Positions 11,110 through 21,012 are shown, numbered from the stretch's first letter. The stretch: 64,000 nt of DNA from Prorocentrum cordatum (GCA_963575745.1 CAUYUJ010016693.1:250001-314000); one strand, 5' to 3'. Notes: generated from the sequence alone by a model not told the origin. A program made the numbers and translations.

Positions 11110-11790
11110 TGCCGGGGCACGGCCTGCAGGAAAGGCAGATATACTCCCCAATAGGGGTACGATCGAAGACGAACAGGGGGGGCACCAAGGGTTTGGAACA
11201 TACACATTGAATGACACTCGAGCAGATAAGAGCGAACAATCTTAGAATGATTGTTGCTGCTGTTCTTGTTGAGGTGTCAGAATCATTACTCTTGATACCT
11301 TCATCCGGTGCACCGTGTGTTTTTCAAGCGAAGTGCCCATCCCAGGGATCGCGCCCGGTTTTTTACAAGGGAACCTCTTGCGCCTCAGACTGGGTTACTT
11401 GCAACCAGTTCACCACAACAACGCCTCCCGCCGAATACCTGATCACGAAATACTCAAAATCGAGCTCTCGGGCATGATTGACTCGTAGTTTATCCAGGAA
11501 TCGCGCTCTCGCGTGGGACGACATTTCAACTGATTGAAACGCCGCGCCCTTGACACTCAGGAATCACGCTCTTGCTCTGGACGCCCTCACCATTTACTTG
11601 GGAATCACGCTATCGCTCAAGAGCTCCACGCGATTCATGCAGGATTGACGCTTCAGCGACCCGTCCGCTTGACCTGGCCGTCTGGGCCCGCACGCCCGTC
11701 TGGTTCAGCCGCTTGTTTTCCAGCTCCCAGCACCCCTCCTGTTAATGTCCCTCGTGTCCCATCCTTCTCCCTCCCCCTTGTCCAAGACTG
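11110..11790 (+). repeat. R1 repeat copy
   Basis: Conserved block at 11125-11260 (AGGGGTACGATCGAAGACGA, GAGCAGATAAGAGCGAACAA). The a-module follows at 11265-11420, 41-bp subrepeats at 11420-11650, and a short GC/pyrimidine block to about 11790, where a GGCCCCAAGA array begins. Confidence 0.75.
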
Positions 11791-11965
11791 CTCTGAGACA
11801 CCCAAGCCCCCAAAAGGCCGTCAAGAGGAACCCTAGAGGCCCCTAAAAGACTCCCAAGACGCCCCAAAGAGGCCCCAAGAGACCCTCGAAAGGCCCCCAA
11901 GAGGTTTCAAACAGCCCTCGAAGGGCCTCCCAGGAGACCCGAAGAGGCCTCGAACACGGCGATTG
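11790..11965 (+). repeat. Degenerate GGCCCCAAGA(G/C) array
   Basis: Tandem 10-12-bp units such as GGCCCCCAAGAGG, GACGCCCCAAAGA and GACCCTCGAAA. The same family occurs at 13.76, 15.74, 30.60, 30.85 and 51.36 kb. Confidence 0.8.
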
Positions 11966-12145
11966 TCCACGACCCGTCCACGATGCCTGGATGGGCCGAG
12001 GGCAACTAGGTACTGATATGCATCTGAGTCTGGGTGTTGTTCGGTGCGGGTCTCCCAATGTTGATCGCACGTCGCATCCTGCACATGTGGCATCTGTAAG
12101 ACAGCGTTGCTGCCGACGTGGCGACCAACAACTTCTTGATGTTCC

Positions 12146-12412
12146 CTAGCCTGGGATATGAACCATCCGACTGGCGCGGCTGTTCTCGCAAATGCGGGCC
12201 GTTCCTTCTAACCTACACACCTGGATATACCTCCGTCCACTTGGGTTAGCACCAAAGAGCATGGATTCCCCCAATGCGTGGGGAGAGGATGGTGCCGCTC
12301 CTCGAACCTGTTTGTCATACTTCGCAATTTGCACGCATGAACGACAAATCCCATCATCACCATCTTTATCAGAGACGGAGTCGGAGAAGCGTTCGACAAG
12401 GCATTGACCCAA
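12146..12412 (-). CDS. Hypothetical Cys-containing small ORF (88 aa)
   Basis: An 88-residue minus-strand frame starting MGQCLVERFSDS and containing DGDDGICRSCVQIAKYDKQ and RYIQVCRLEGTARICEN. Composition is balanced, with a CXXC pair and two further Cys, and does not come from a simple repeat. A second protein-like frame follows at 12006-12191 with CHMCRMRR. Together they could be neighbouring exons or a frameshifted gene. I do not recognise a family. The sequence at 12.0-12.55 kb is non-repetitive, unlike its surroundings. Confidence 0.3.
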   Translation of the reverse strand: MGQCLVERFSDSVSDKDGDDGICRSCVQIAKYDKQVRGAAPSSPHALGESMLFGANPSGRRYIQVCRLEGTARICENSRASRMVHIPG

Positions 12413-12639
12413 AACCCCACGGTAGCCCGGCAGTCATAATGTGACCTGCCCAATGTGTGTGACTCTCGCTAAGCGCGCATACTTAGGCACATGAGCATCG
12501 TAAATATGCTCCCTCTCGTATGACACCCGCGCCCTCACGAATAACATGCGCACATGTTCCGTTGGTGTATCCAAGCTGTGTGGCCAACATTCCTACTCCA
12601 CCTCCTTGATCTCATTCCCATCCACCCAAAGATTCCCTC

Positions 12640-13160
12640 TTAGAGAATCGAAGGAGAAAGGGGGGGAAAGAGCCCGCCTCCTCCTCCTCCTCCTCCCTCC
12701 TCTCCATCCCTCATCCTTGGTCCTGCCTCCCCCGTCCTCCCTCTTCAACCTGCTCCCTGCCCCGTCACGGGTCCTGAAGGCGTGCTGGCCTCCTCTCTCT
12801 CTTCGGCCCATGCCTTGTGTGCGAGCTCATCTCCGTCTCAGGGCGGGCCTTCGGATCTCCTCTGTCCGTGTCGCCTCGCCGCCTCCTCACTGGCTGGCGG
12901 GAGAGCGCACGACCCCCTGGCTGGAGACAGCACGGCCCCCGCGTGCGCCGACGGCCGTGCCTGCGCTGCCGCTGCCCTCTCTGCCGGCCTGCCTCTCCCG
13001 CCTCCCCCGCTGGCGCGGGCTCCGCTGCGGGCGGGCATCGCTTGGCCGCTCCCTGTGCCCACGGGCGTGGCCTGGGCCCCACCGGTCGCTCTACGCTTCG
13101 ACGGGCATCCCTTCAGCCAGGGTGGTGGGATGGTGCAGCCTAAGGGGGAGACGGATCCTG
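12640..13160. other. GC-rich stretch with CTC patch, no supported gene
   Basis: CTC triplets near 12680-12730, then C-rich DNA open in several frames. Nothing recognised. Confidence 0.4.
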
Positions 13161-13164
13161 AGGG

Positions 13165-13275
13165 GAGCGGGTCCTGGACCCGGGGGCCTGCCCCTGGGAC
13201 GCGATCTGCACCCCGAGCCGCCTTCTGACAGCCCCGGGGCCCGTGGAGAGCCCCGGGAGCCCGAAAAGGGGGCAA
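13165..13275 (+). repeat. R4 dispersed repeat (partner at 59.56 kb)
   Basis: GGTCCTGGACCC, GGGGCCT, GCC(T)TTCTGAC and AGCCCCGGGGCCC occur in the same order and spacing as at 59560-59665. The C/G-rich palindromic core is the best conserved part. Confidence 0.6.
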
Positions 13276-13754
13276 AACCTCAGGACGCGTTTCCCTCAGG
13301 ACCCATCTCCCCCATGGCGAATGGCGGGGATCGGGATGGGGATGGGGACCCGTTCGACGATACTGAGCGGGGCCCTGGCGCCTAGCTCCATGGCGGAGCG
13401 GGCCATCTTCACCGCCGACACCATGCAGAAGAGGTGCAGGGCAGCCTGTCAGAGCACGGCGCGCCGGCCTCCCTGCGCCCCCTGCCCGGACTCGCCTCGC
13501 CATCCTCGTCCTCATCCTCCGCCTCCTCGTCCTCCGCATTTCTGTGCCCTCCACCCATAATTCCGTCGTCGTCCTCCTTCTCATCTTGCACGTGCGCTTG
13601 TGCATCTATCCGCCACCGTGCCGCTGGGCACGGAGAGGGCGTGTCCTCAGGTCTTGCAGCCTCAATCCTCCCTCCTGCGGAGTCTTTAAGGGGCCCGGAC
13701 CCCTCACCAAATCTCTTGGGGCTCCCCGCGGTGCTCCTGGGCTCTCCCGAGCGT

Positions 13755-14350
13755 TCCCGCCTGAATGTTTCAGGCCCAAGACGAGGGCCCCAAGACGGGC
13801 CCAGGGAGCCCCAAGAAGCCCCCCAAAAAGACGGTCCAAGAGAGCCCCGAGCCGCCATCGCTCCAAGGACGCTCAAGATGGACCCCAGACGGCCCAAGAG
13901 GCCTCCAAGACGCCCAAAAAGGCCTCCACGGGGTCTCCCAAGCGGGCCCCAAGAGGCCAAAATCACTGGCTTTCCCAAAGTCTTTGAAGGATTTGGGCGT
14001 TCACGCCTTTTCGGCTTCCCGACACTCCCAGACGGCCCTAGAGACCCCAATGCCGCCCCAAGACGGCCCCAAGAGGCCTCCAAAAGGGCCCCAAGACAAT
14101 CCAAGAGGGCCCCGAGACAGCCCAAGAGGCCACGGCCCAAGCGGTCCCCAAGACGGCCCCAAAATGAGCCTCAAAGAGGGAACACGAATCGAAAATCCGA
14201 GCCTTCCGCCCCAAGAAGCCCCCGGGAGGCCCCAAGAGGCGCCCAGGAGGCCCCAAAATGCCTCCAAGAGACGCCCAAGAGGCCCCAAGAGGCCCCCAAA
14301 CGGCCCTCAAGAGGCGTCCAAACTGCCTCCAATAGGCCCAGAGCAGAGAA
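13755..14350 (+). repeat. Long degenerate GGCCCCAAGA array (~600 bp)
   Basis: The largest copy of the family, with about 50 units of CCCCAAGAGGC, GGCCCCAAGACG and similar. Several frames read as Pro/Lys/Arg-rich, which the unit explains, so I do not call a protein. Confidence 0.85.
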
Positions 14351-14491
14351 GACCCCTACGAGATCCCATAGGTGAGTCAATAGCTTACGAAAGAATGACT
14401 ACAAGCACAACTTGATACGACTATAGCATCATAATCGCGATCGGCCTGCTGAAAAACCCGTTGCGCAGTTCAAGGACTCAAGGATCCCACT

Positions 14492-15167
14492 TCAGGGAAT
14501 CAGGGGAATGCGAGCTGCATGTAACGTAGCTTCGGACTCATGTATCAAAGCTGCTGCGAACTGAAACATCGCATGCTGCAATGCAAACAACGGGACGCCG
14601 ACCGTAGACATAAGCATACATGGGCACCAATGCAGCATTGCAGCATTCACCATGCGAGGCACCTCGGGCGCCGCATTGGAGAGACTCTCAGAAGACAACG
14701 TGAATTCAATTCTTCAACCTCCGCAGAAAAACGCGTGCAATATGGAATCCTCCTGGCTTCCTCCATACTACGCATAGTGGGCCAAATCAACGTTCACGTG
14801 GCGTTGAAAATTTACCCCGCCCTTCCGCAACGATGCACAATTCGTCGATCGCCTGCTTCCTTTCTGGATTGGGATTGGCTCGCCAAAAGTCCCTGCCAGC
14901 TTCGCGAGATCTTGTGACAACCTGTTGGTGCAAACCATGTGAGCCAACGTATCATGCTCCGCGCGCGTGCTTATCCCAAAATCCTTCGCCAGGGGGGATG
15001 CCATACATTCCCATATCTTCGGTTTTCTTATACGCTGGGCCGCTTGCATTCATCAAAGCCATGACCATATTGTTCATCCCGCACTTGGCCTTCCCTCGCC
15101 GACCAGACTCCACTCGCTGATGTAAGGCTTGTGTGAGGCCTCTGCAAGGCTCCTGATAGGCTTCCAC
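14492..15167 (-). pseudogene. Unidentified minus-strand coding-like region in several frames
   Basis: Protein-like text moves between frames: first 14952-15167 (GMNNMVMALMNASGPAYKK, TEDMGMYGIPPGEGF), then 14768-15049 (LAKDFGISTRAEHDTLAHMV, DLAKLAGTFGEPIPIQK), then a segment near 14690-14770 (SMEEARRIPYCTRFSAEVEE), and 14492-14698. Composition is balanced and non-repetitive in each. This suits a decayed or intron-containing gene. No known motif is seen, and the surrounding 14.4-15.1 kb is not repetitive. Confidence 0.35.
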
Positions 15168-15275
15168 GACGCTCCTGAAAAGCTTCTGCGAGTTTTCAGA
15201 GAGGCTGCCGCGAGGCTTCTGAAAGGCTTCCGAGAGGCTGAATATTCTGAGAGGTTTCTGTGAGGCCCCGAAGCC
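15120..15275 (+). repeat. Degenerate GAGGCTTCTG minisatellite
   Basis: GAGGCTTCTGAAAGGCTTC-type units repeat about ten times with frequent substitutions. Confidence 0.7.
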
Positions 15276-15289
15276 GTTGCATCACGACC

Positions 15290-15735
15290 AGGTCACAAAC
15301 GGATTCTTCGAACCCAAAACACTCACTGAAAAGAGTTCACGCGTTCCTGAAACTGTGTTGACAAGCCGTACGCTACTATACTTATGTTTCCTTCGGGGCC
15401 CGCGTTGTCGAAATTGAAAGGGACCGGCGGACTGGGTCGACGGCCGCTGGACGATTTATTGTCTGTCAATATGAGATGTTCCCTGTGCACTCGGGCACAC
15501 GATGTCCTGAGGCGTACTGTACTTAAGAGGCCCCCATCACAGTCCCAACGCGACCCGAAATTTCCTCCAAGACTGCAGCCATCGTGCTACCATGAGGAAC
15601 GCTAAAGAGACACGAAGGGGCTTTCCTGGCCGCGCCCAGCCTCGGCCGCGAATAGGTTCCCCGACCTAGACGTCAGGAGCGGCCCGAGAATGAGAGCCCC
15701 TAATGAGCCCAATGTGGTCTTTCTTGCAGCATCTT
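15290..15735. other. Non-repetitive stretch, small ORF only
   Basis: One 73-residue plus-strand frame (15384-15605) has balanced composition with a CSLCTRAHDV segment. It has no recognised domain and could be chance. Confidence 0.2.
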
Positions 15736-15739
15736 CTCT

Positions 15740-15870
15740 CTACACGGGATGGCCCCAAGGGCCCTACGAAGACCCAAGCTAGAGGGAGGGGCCCGAGGCG
15801 GCCAACGAGGCAGCAAGGGCGGCCCTAGGCGGCCCCGCGGGAGGGTCCAAGGCGGCCCAATGCTGAACCT
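15740..15870 (+). repeat. GGCCCCAAGA-family array
   Basis: Units such as GGCCCCAAGGGCC, GAGGCGGCC and AAGGCGGCCC run to about 15865. Confidence 0.6.
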
Positions 15871-15894
15871 GTTAAGAGCAATCTCTCTTCCTCT

Positions 15895-16095
15895 GCCTGT
15901 CTCTCTTTTTGTATGTTCTCTCCCTCTCTCTATCTTGTTTTCTCGCTCTCTTTCTCCCCTCTGCTCTTTTTACTGTCTGGTGTGCGTGTCTCTGTATATA
16001 TATACACATATGTGTGTGTGTGGGTGTACACTTGTGTGTTATATATATATATATATATGCTTATGTTTCTCTCTCTCTCTCTTGCCCTCCCTTGC
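15895..16095. repeat. (CT)n, (GT)n and (TA)n microsatellites
   Basis: CTCTCTCT patches at both ends flank TATATATA, TGTGTGTG and TATATATATATATA runs near 15995-16060. Confidence 0.9.
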
Positions 16096-16377
16096 TCCTT
16101 CTCCTCATCCACATCCTCCTCGTTCCACGTGTCCTCATTCTCAGTGTCTGCATCTGCCTCTCCCATGGCCCTTGCAAACCCTTCAGTGAGAACTTCATCA
16201 ACTTCAACAGCAATAACACACCGTACGACGCGCCCTTGAACCTTCTCCTTCCCCCTCCATCCTCCTCATCTTCTTCCATCCCTCCCTCTCACCACCCCCA
16301 TCTTCTCCGAATCGCAAAGAGGGGGATGTGGCGGAGGAGGAAGAGGACGACGACGACGAACACTGAGGACGAACGCA

Positions 16378-16379
16378 GA

Positions 16380-16437
<58 letters not shown>
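16378..16437. repeat. (GAC)n microsatellite
   Basis: About 18 near-perfect GAC triplets. The upstream 16.2-16.37 kb is CTC-rich. Confidence 0.9.
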
Positions 16438-16442
<5 letters not shown>

Positions 16443-16599
16443 GCACGAAGTCAGCCGGCCTGCCCCAGCATTGACACGACGACCGCGGGGTGGAAGAGGG
16501 AACGCAGTGGTCGCACTGGATGCATCCTGTCCCGGCCACAGGGTGCTCAGAAGGGAGGCGAATAAGCAGCCCCGCCCCCACATGGCCCCCGCTGCAAAA

Positions 16600-17080
16600 A
16601 GGAGGACTCGTCGGGGCCAGGGGCACTTTCGACATTCCTTTTTGCAAAGACTATCCGCAATCGCCCAGAGAGAGTGGGCCAGGTTGGGGCGGGGATGCGG
16701 ATTCTTTCCGTGGCCCGGGAGGGGGGGGATGATTTCGGGGAAAGGCACGAAAACGACTCAGTGTGGGAGACACACGGTGCCCAAGAGGTGGGGGAGGACG
16801 ACCGTCGGTGGCTGAGAAGAGGAGCGCGAGGAGGAAGGGGGGCAGGCCTACTGGGAACGGCACCGGCTGCAGAAGAGGAGCGCGAGGAGAAGAGCGGGGG
16901 GGGGAGGTCGAGGATGCAGAGGAGGAGAACGCCAGCCATTTGCTTTTGGGCGCGAGTAGTACAATCCCCGACAATGTTGTCCACCCGCCTGTTGGCCACT
17001 AAGGCGCAGCAAACAAAGGTTTGCGTGCAGGCTCACCCTGAACCGACAGCTGAGGCTGGAGCTGCCCGCGCCACGCGCCA
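16600..17080. other. Purine-rich DNA, no supported gene
   Basis: GAGGA-type patches keep several frames open. Nothing recognised. Confidence 0.3.
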
Positions 17081-17442
17081 TGACCACCCGTGCCGACGCC
17101 ATGACACCCGAAGCAAAGGCACAGGCGAAAACCCACCCTCCCGAGACATCGGCCCCCAACTCCAAAATACTGTTTCCGTCGCAGCGCGACAGAGGCAATC
17201 CGCGCGCGCTCTCACAGTCTGGGGCACAGCGCGCTCACTGTCCGGCGGCACGAGAGGGGGAAGGAGGCGGAGGGCGGCCGCGGAAGGAGGGCGCTCACCG
17301 CACGAAGAGTCTCGGCAAGAGTGGCCAGGGCGACCGCAACTCCGAAACTCGGGAGCGGCCAGGAGGGGGGTGTCCAAGTGGGGGGGGTGCAAATCATGAC
17401 CGGCGGCACGTGCGCGGCCCAGCGGGGGGGCCAGGGACGTAA
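17080..17442 (+). CDS. Hypothetical ORF (120 aa)
   Basis: Starts MTTRADAMTPEAKAQAKTHP after CGCGCC. The first ~50 residues have balanced composition; the remainder is Gly/Arg-rich and follows the base composition. The opposite strand is also open here, so either reading may be spurious. No domain recognised. Confidence 0.2.
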   Translation: MTTRADAMTPEAKAQAKTHPPETSAPNSKILFPSQRDRGNPRALSQSGAQRAHCPAAREGEGGGGRPRKEGAHRTKSLGKSGQGDRNSETRERPGGGCPSGGGANHDRRHVRGPAGGPGT

Positions 17443-17529
17443 TGGAATAAGAAGAGGCGCCATAAAATCTGGGGAGATATCATGGCCCCCGCCATGATAT
17501 CCCCCCCCCCTAGTCATCACCCCCCTCTT

Positions 17530-17790
17530 TGCCGCCCCCGAGAAACACCCAATGCGCACTACATCCGCCAAGCGATCGCAAGCGCGGATGGCCTGGGCCT
17601 CATTGCATCGCCGAAAATCTCCGTCAATCTTGACTCCGATGTCGTCGATGCGCTTTGCCGGGAGATCACGGCCATGCAGCCGCGTTGAATTCAAGACCTG
17701 CCTGGTCCGACGCCCCGCCATAGATTGGCCCGAAATCCGCGGTTTGCTGGCCGCGATCTCGAGGTCCTCGTCTGATGCGGAAAAAACTGG
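17530..17790 (-). other. Coding-like minus-strand segment
   Basis: A frame open from about 17820 down to 17212 reads ASDEDLEIAASKPRISGQSM, then KRIDDIGVKIDGDFRRCNEA and IRACDRLADVVRIGCF. Acidic, basic and hydrophobic residues are mixed as in real protein, and the segment is non-repetitive. It may be an exon. Function unknown. Confidence 0.3.
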
Positions 17791-17860
17791 CCGATTGCAG
17801 CTCCAACTGTTTCCTGCTCATGAAGTCCATGCTCCTGCTCCAGCCATCTCGCGCCTAAGC

Positions 17861-19090
17861 TCAAAACCGAAGGCGGTGCCGTTTCGCCAATCGCTGGATC
17901 GGCGTCTTCTCGAACGAAGGCGAAGGCGCTCTCTCAGAGATTATCCATGCCACCGCCGTCCATCTTGCATTGCAATGCCTGCTTGTGCGCCCCCCCTTGC
18001 ACTCGCTGCTAGAATAGGCGTGCCGCCGCGCTGTCACCCTCAACACTCTTGGTTCTCCACCGCAGCGACAACTTCTGCAAACATTTCTGTACCCCATGTT
18101 TCGCGATGCCCGGCTTCCAGCCGGGAAGCGCAGACCGAGTGCTTTCTTCCATTGGCAATGATTATCTGCCCTCAAACATCGTGCCAATGGTTGACCGTGA
18201 ACTGCAGTAAACTTTACCAGGTGGTTTGGAACCGAAGCTGTTGATCGGGCACCCGCAGACTGCCGAGCGCGCCCATCTCCAAAGCAGAAGTCCCGCCAGG
18301 CTGCGTCCTCGACCTGGTCGGAGATGCCGGCGTCGCCGTGAGAGACGGCCACCTGCTTGATGATCCGTCGCGCCTGGCTGGATATGCTGCTCGCCGTCGC
18401 CTCGATGATGCCCCGCTGCTCGTTGATCCGTCGCGCCGCGGAGATGCCGCTCGCCTGCGCTGCGATGCGGCTCGCCTGTTTGTCTCGGGCTGGTCCGCCA
18501 TGGCTATCGTGGGCTGCGCCGGCCTGGCGAGGCGGGGCCGCGCCGCCCGCGCGCGCGCGCCTCCCGCGGGCGGCTCCGCTGCCAAAGCGGAGATCGGTCC
18601 GTCCCCCATAGAACTCGAGCCCGCGTGGTTGGGGGGGGCAACCTGTCTCTCTCCTCCCAGTCCAGAGTCGCACTGGTGAAGACAGATGCTGAGCACCAGC
18701 GGCCGACAGCATTTTCTCCCAGGCGGGGGGGCCAAAGGCCGCGGAGAGATTCTCGTCGTCGGGCGGGTGCTCCGTTGTCGGCGCAGCGGGGCGCGGGCCA
18801 TGCGCGGGGGGCGGAATGGCCCATGGGCCCTCCTCCCCCTCCTCGGCAGAAACTTGCCAGCGACGGGCCCTGGCTCGCCTACGAAAGCGGCAAGGACCCC
18901 TGCCGGGTTTTCGAGCGCGAGCCCTGCCGTGACTCATGAAAGGAGCGCCGCGGTAAGAAAAACAGAAAAGGACAAGCGTTTGCAATCGTTCCCCGCGGCG
19001 CTGACACGAGGGGCGCGCGCGCCCTCGCGCCTGCCGCTCGGGCGCAGACGTCGCAAGGCCGCCCCCCCCCCCCCCGCAGCGCCGCCGCAA
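17861..19090 (-). CDS. Hypothetical ORF (409 aa), unidentified
   Basis: The longest minus-strand frame outside the retroelement and simple repeats. Residues about 200-285 are convincingly protein-like and probably helical: ARDKQASRIAAQASGISAAR, then SSQARRIIKQVAVSHGDAG and DQVEDAAWRDFCFGDGRA. The N-terminal ~190 residues are Pro/Arg/Ala-rich and may be chance. A weaker coding-like segment lies just downstream on the same strand, so this could be part of a multi-exon gene. No domain or membrane segment is recognised. GC-rich DNA keeps frames open by chance, hence the low confidence. Confidence 0.3.
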   Translation of the reverse strand: MRRRCGGGGGGLATSAPERQARGRARPSCQRRGERLQTLVLFCFSYRGAPFMSHGRARARKPGRGPCRFRRRARARRWQVSAEEGEEGPWAIPPPAHGPRPAAPTTEHPPDDENLSAAFGPPAWEKMLSAAGAQHLSSPVRLWTGRRETGCPPQPRGLEFYGGRTDLRFGSGAARGRRARAGGAAPPRQAGAAHDSHGGPARDKQASRIAAQASGISAARRINEQRGIIEATASSISSQARRIIKQVAVSHGDAGISDQVEDAAWRDFCFGDGRARQSAGARSTASVPNHLVKFTAVHGQPLARCLRADNHCQWKKALGLRFPAGSRASRNMGYRNVCRSCRCGGEPRVLRVTARRHAYSSSECKGGRTSRHCNARWTAVAWIISERAPSPSFEKTPIQRLAKRHRLRF

Positions 19091-19097
19091 GCGGGAG

Positions 19098-19541
19098 ATG
19101 GTAGAGAGGAATGGCGAAGGGAAGAGGGCCGAGACGGAGCAGGGGCGCCCCCTCCGAACTCAGACGGGGACGCCGTCACAGATAATCACGCGCCGAGAAC
19201 GAAGGGCAAAGAACAGCCCCCGCCCAAAAACCCGAACGGATGGCCCTCAGGTCAAGTTCGCCCCAGCGCCCAGACAAGAAAATAAAGAAAGGGAAAACGT
19301 CCTGGACCCAAACGCGAACACGGCAGCGAACTGTCGAGCGAAGGGGCGAGCGCCGGAAGGCGCCCCGCCCGAGCGCGGGGCGGCCGAGCCCGCGGGCGTC
19401 GCCGAGAAACTCCCGTTCCTGATCTTCACCGCGAAGACAGCGGAGAACTGCTTGCGCCGGCGGCTGCAGCCTTCCCGCGGCAATCGCCCCGCAGGTGGGC
19501 GACCCGCTCCATGGAGCGAGGGGGGAAATAGAACTGGATAA
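19098..19541 (+). CDS. Hypothetical ORF (147 aa)
   Basis: Basic protein starting MVERNGEGKRAETEQ, with a C-terminal hydrophobic patch AEKLPFLIFTAKTAENCL. It overlaps the next frame by about 45 bases. Composition is balanced but the purine bias of the region could produce it. No domain recognised. Confidence 0.22.
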   Translation: MVERNGEGKRAETEQGRPLRTQTGTPSQIITRRERRAKNSPRPKTRTDGPQVKFAPAPRQENKERENVLDPNANTAANCRAKGRAPEGAPPERGAAEPAGVAEKLPFLIFTAKTAENCLRRRLQPSRGNRPAGGRPAPWSEGGNRTG

Positions 19542-19836
19542 GGTTGACATTAAAAAACGACGCAGCCCATGGCCCCCCAAAAAACAAGGACGGACAACAC
19601 ATAACTTCGAAGTGACTCCAGCCGCCCGCCCAAAAAAAGAGCGGCGACAGACGCGCAAAACGGGGCGACAGAGAGGACCAGTTGGAAACGCGCGACACCC
19701 AGAGGAGAAGTCCATGGACGAAGCCAAGGAGCACGAGATGTCCGACGCCAGCTTCATGGCAACAGGCTTCCCCGCCGCGGCCTCCGCGCTCGGTTTTGCG
19801 AAATGTTCTCGGGCCAGGAATGCCTGCCTCCATTGA
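19495..19836 (+). CDS. Hypothetical ORF (113 aa)
   Basis: Reads GEIELDKVDIKKRRSPWPPK and later SMDEAKEHEMSDASFMATGF, with a Lys/Arg-rich middle. It is more protein-like than the surrounding frames. No domain, signal peptide or membrane segment is seen, and the opposite strand is also open. Confidence 0.25.
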   Translation: MGDPLHGARGEIELDKVDIKKRRSPWPPKKQGRTTHNFEVTPAARPKKERRQTRKTGRQRGPVGNARHPEEKSMDEAKEHEMSDASFMATGFPAAASALGFAKCSRARNACLH

Positions 19837-19839
19837 TAA

Positions 19840-20375
19840 ATCTAGCGTTGGCTCCAGGGCCCTGCGGGCGGCGCCTCTTCGGAATCGGGCGCGGGGGTGC
19901 CCGGCGCGGGCTGCTGGGGTATCGATCCTGAATCGGACTCCTACGCGAGCCGCGTGATTACCGAGTCTATGACACCTAAAACTCGCTGTAAGTGGCTGTG
20001 AACATCGCGGCAACATATAACGCCGAGAGCTGCGCGACTGAGACAAACCGCAAGTCGCGCAAGCTCGCATCTAACTACACCTTCGGCCCATGCGCTCGCC
20101 AACCAAAAAATTACAGCGCCGCGGAAACTTCGGGCGTCGCTGCGGGCGGCGCTGAACCAGCTAATTACCCATGCTCAACCTCAGCCGCCACGAACACTGC
20201 ACAGAAGCTCTGCCACACTGCGCTGCGCATCCCGCTGCCACTGCGTGAGAATCGCGGCGACGGGAAAGAAGATTCACATCCTTTTCATGGTGTGGCCGCC
20301 AGCGCTGCTGCACACACGGCAGACAGCGGGATCCCGACATGTTGCCGAGAGAGCCATGATGGAAGAAATCTCTGG
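19840..20375. other. Non-repetitive stretch before the retroelement
   Basis: A plus-strand frame from 19992 is open through this stretch and then runs into the purine microsatellite. Balanced composition, no recognised domain. Confidence 0.25.
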
Positions 20376-20490
20376 AGGAGGAGGAGGACGACGACGACGA
20401 CGACGAGTCAGAGGAGCAGGAGACAGAGGAGGAGGAGGAGGAGGAGGAGGAGGAGGAGGAGGAGGGCGAGCAGGGGGAGGAGGAGGAGGA
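20376..20490. repeat. (GGA)n/(GAC)n microsatellite, left flank of the insertion
   Basis: GGA and GAC triplets end exactly where terminal repeat B begins (20491). The same kind of tract resumes at 27366 on the other side, so the element sits inside one purine-rich microsatellite. Confidence 0.85.
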
Positions 20491-20654
20491 TGCCTCCCGC
20501 CGCCGCTGCCGAGGCCAGAGGACGCCTTTTATCGGGGCGCAGGGCGCCCGAGCAAGCTTCAGAGAAGGTGCACCGGCACAGATGATTGGGCAGCGGGCGG
20601 AGGCGAGCCAGACGACCAGCTGCACAGCACTGAGACGAGGGTACAAATTAACGC
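20491..20654 (-). repeat. Split direct repeat B2 (outer 3' end)
   Basis: A 164-bp unit starting TGCCTCCCGCCGCCGC on the plus strand and ending TACAAATTAACGC. It differs from the inner copy by one base (GAGGACGCC versus GAGGGCGCC). A 20-bp G-rich spacer (20655-20674) separates it from A2. Confidence 0.92.
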
Positions 20655-20674
20655 GCGAGGGAGGGAGGGCTGGG

Positions 20675-20795
20675 AGCGCAACAAAGAGACCTCAAATGGC
20701 CATGGAATGGCAAAGGAATGCTGCACGGATCCATGGCCCTGAAATGCGGCCTCTCCTGCTGTGGCGTCTGGCAATCATCAACGAAGTAGTGGGCA
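20675..20795 (-). repeat. Split direct repeat A2 (internal copy of the 5' end)
   Basis: 121 bp identical to 27245-27365, from AGCGCAACAAAGAG to GAAGTAGTGGGCA on the plus strand. It abuts B1 directly with no spacer. Confidence 0.93.
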
Positions 20796-20959
20796 TGCCT
20801 CCCGCCGCCGCTGCCGAGGCCAGAGGGCGCCTTTTATCGGGGCGCAGGGCGCCCGAGCAAGCTTCAGAGAAGGTGCACCGGCACAGATGATTGGGCAGCG
20901 GGCGGAGGCGAGCCAGACGACCAGCTGCACAGCACTGAGACGAGGGTACAAATTAACGC
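20796..20959 (-). repeat. Split direct repeat B1
   Basis: 164 bp, one mismatch to the outer copy. It begins 53 bases beyond the methyltransferase stop, at the 3' edge of the coding part. Confidence 0.92.
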
Positions 20960-21012
20960 AAACCTGCCAAACAATCCTTGGTCATCTCGATAATCTACTG
21001 AACTATTCACCG

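Noticed and set aside
20490-20960. LTRs of a Ty3/Copia-type element
   Set aside because: The repeats are split as A...B-A-B and the integrating enzyme is a tyrosine recombinase, not a DDE integrase, so LTR classification does not fit.
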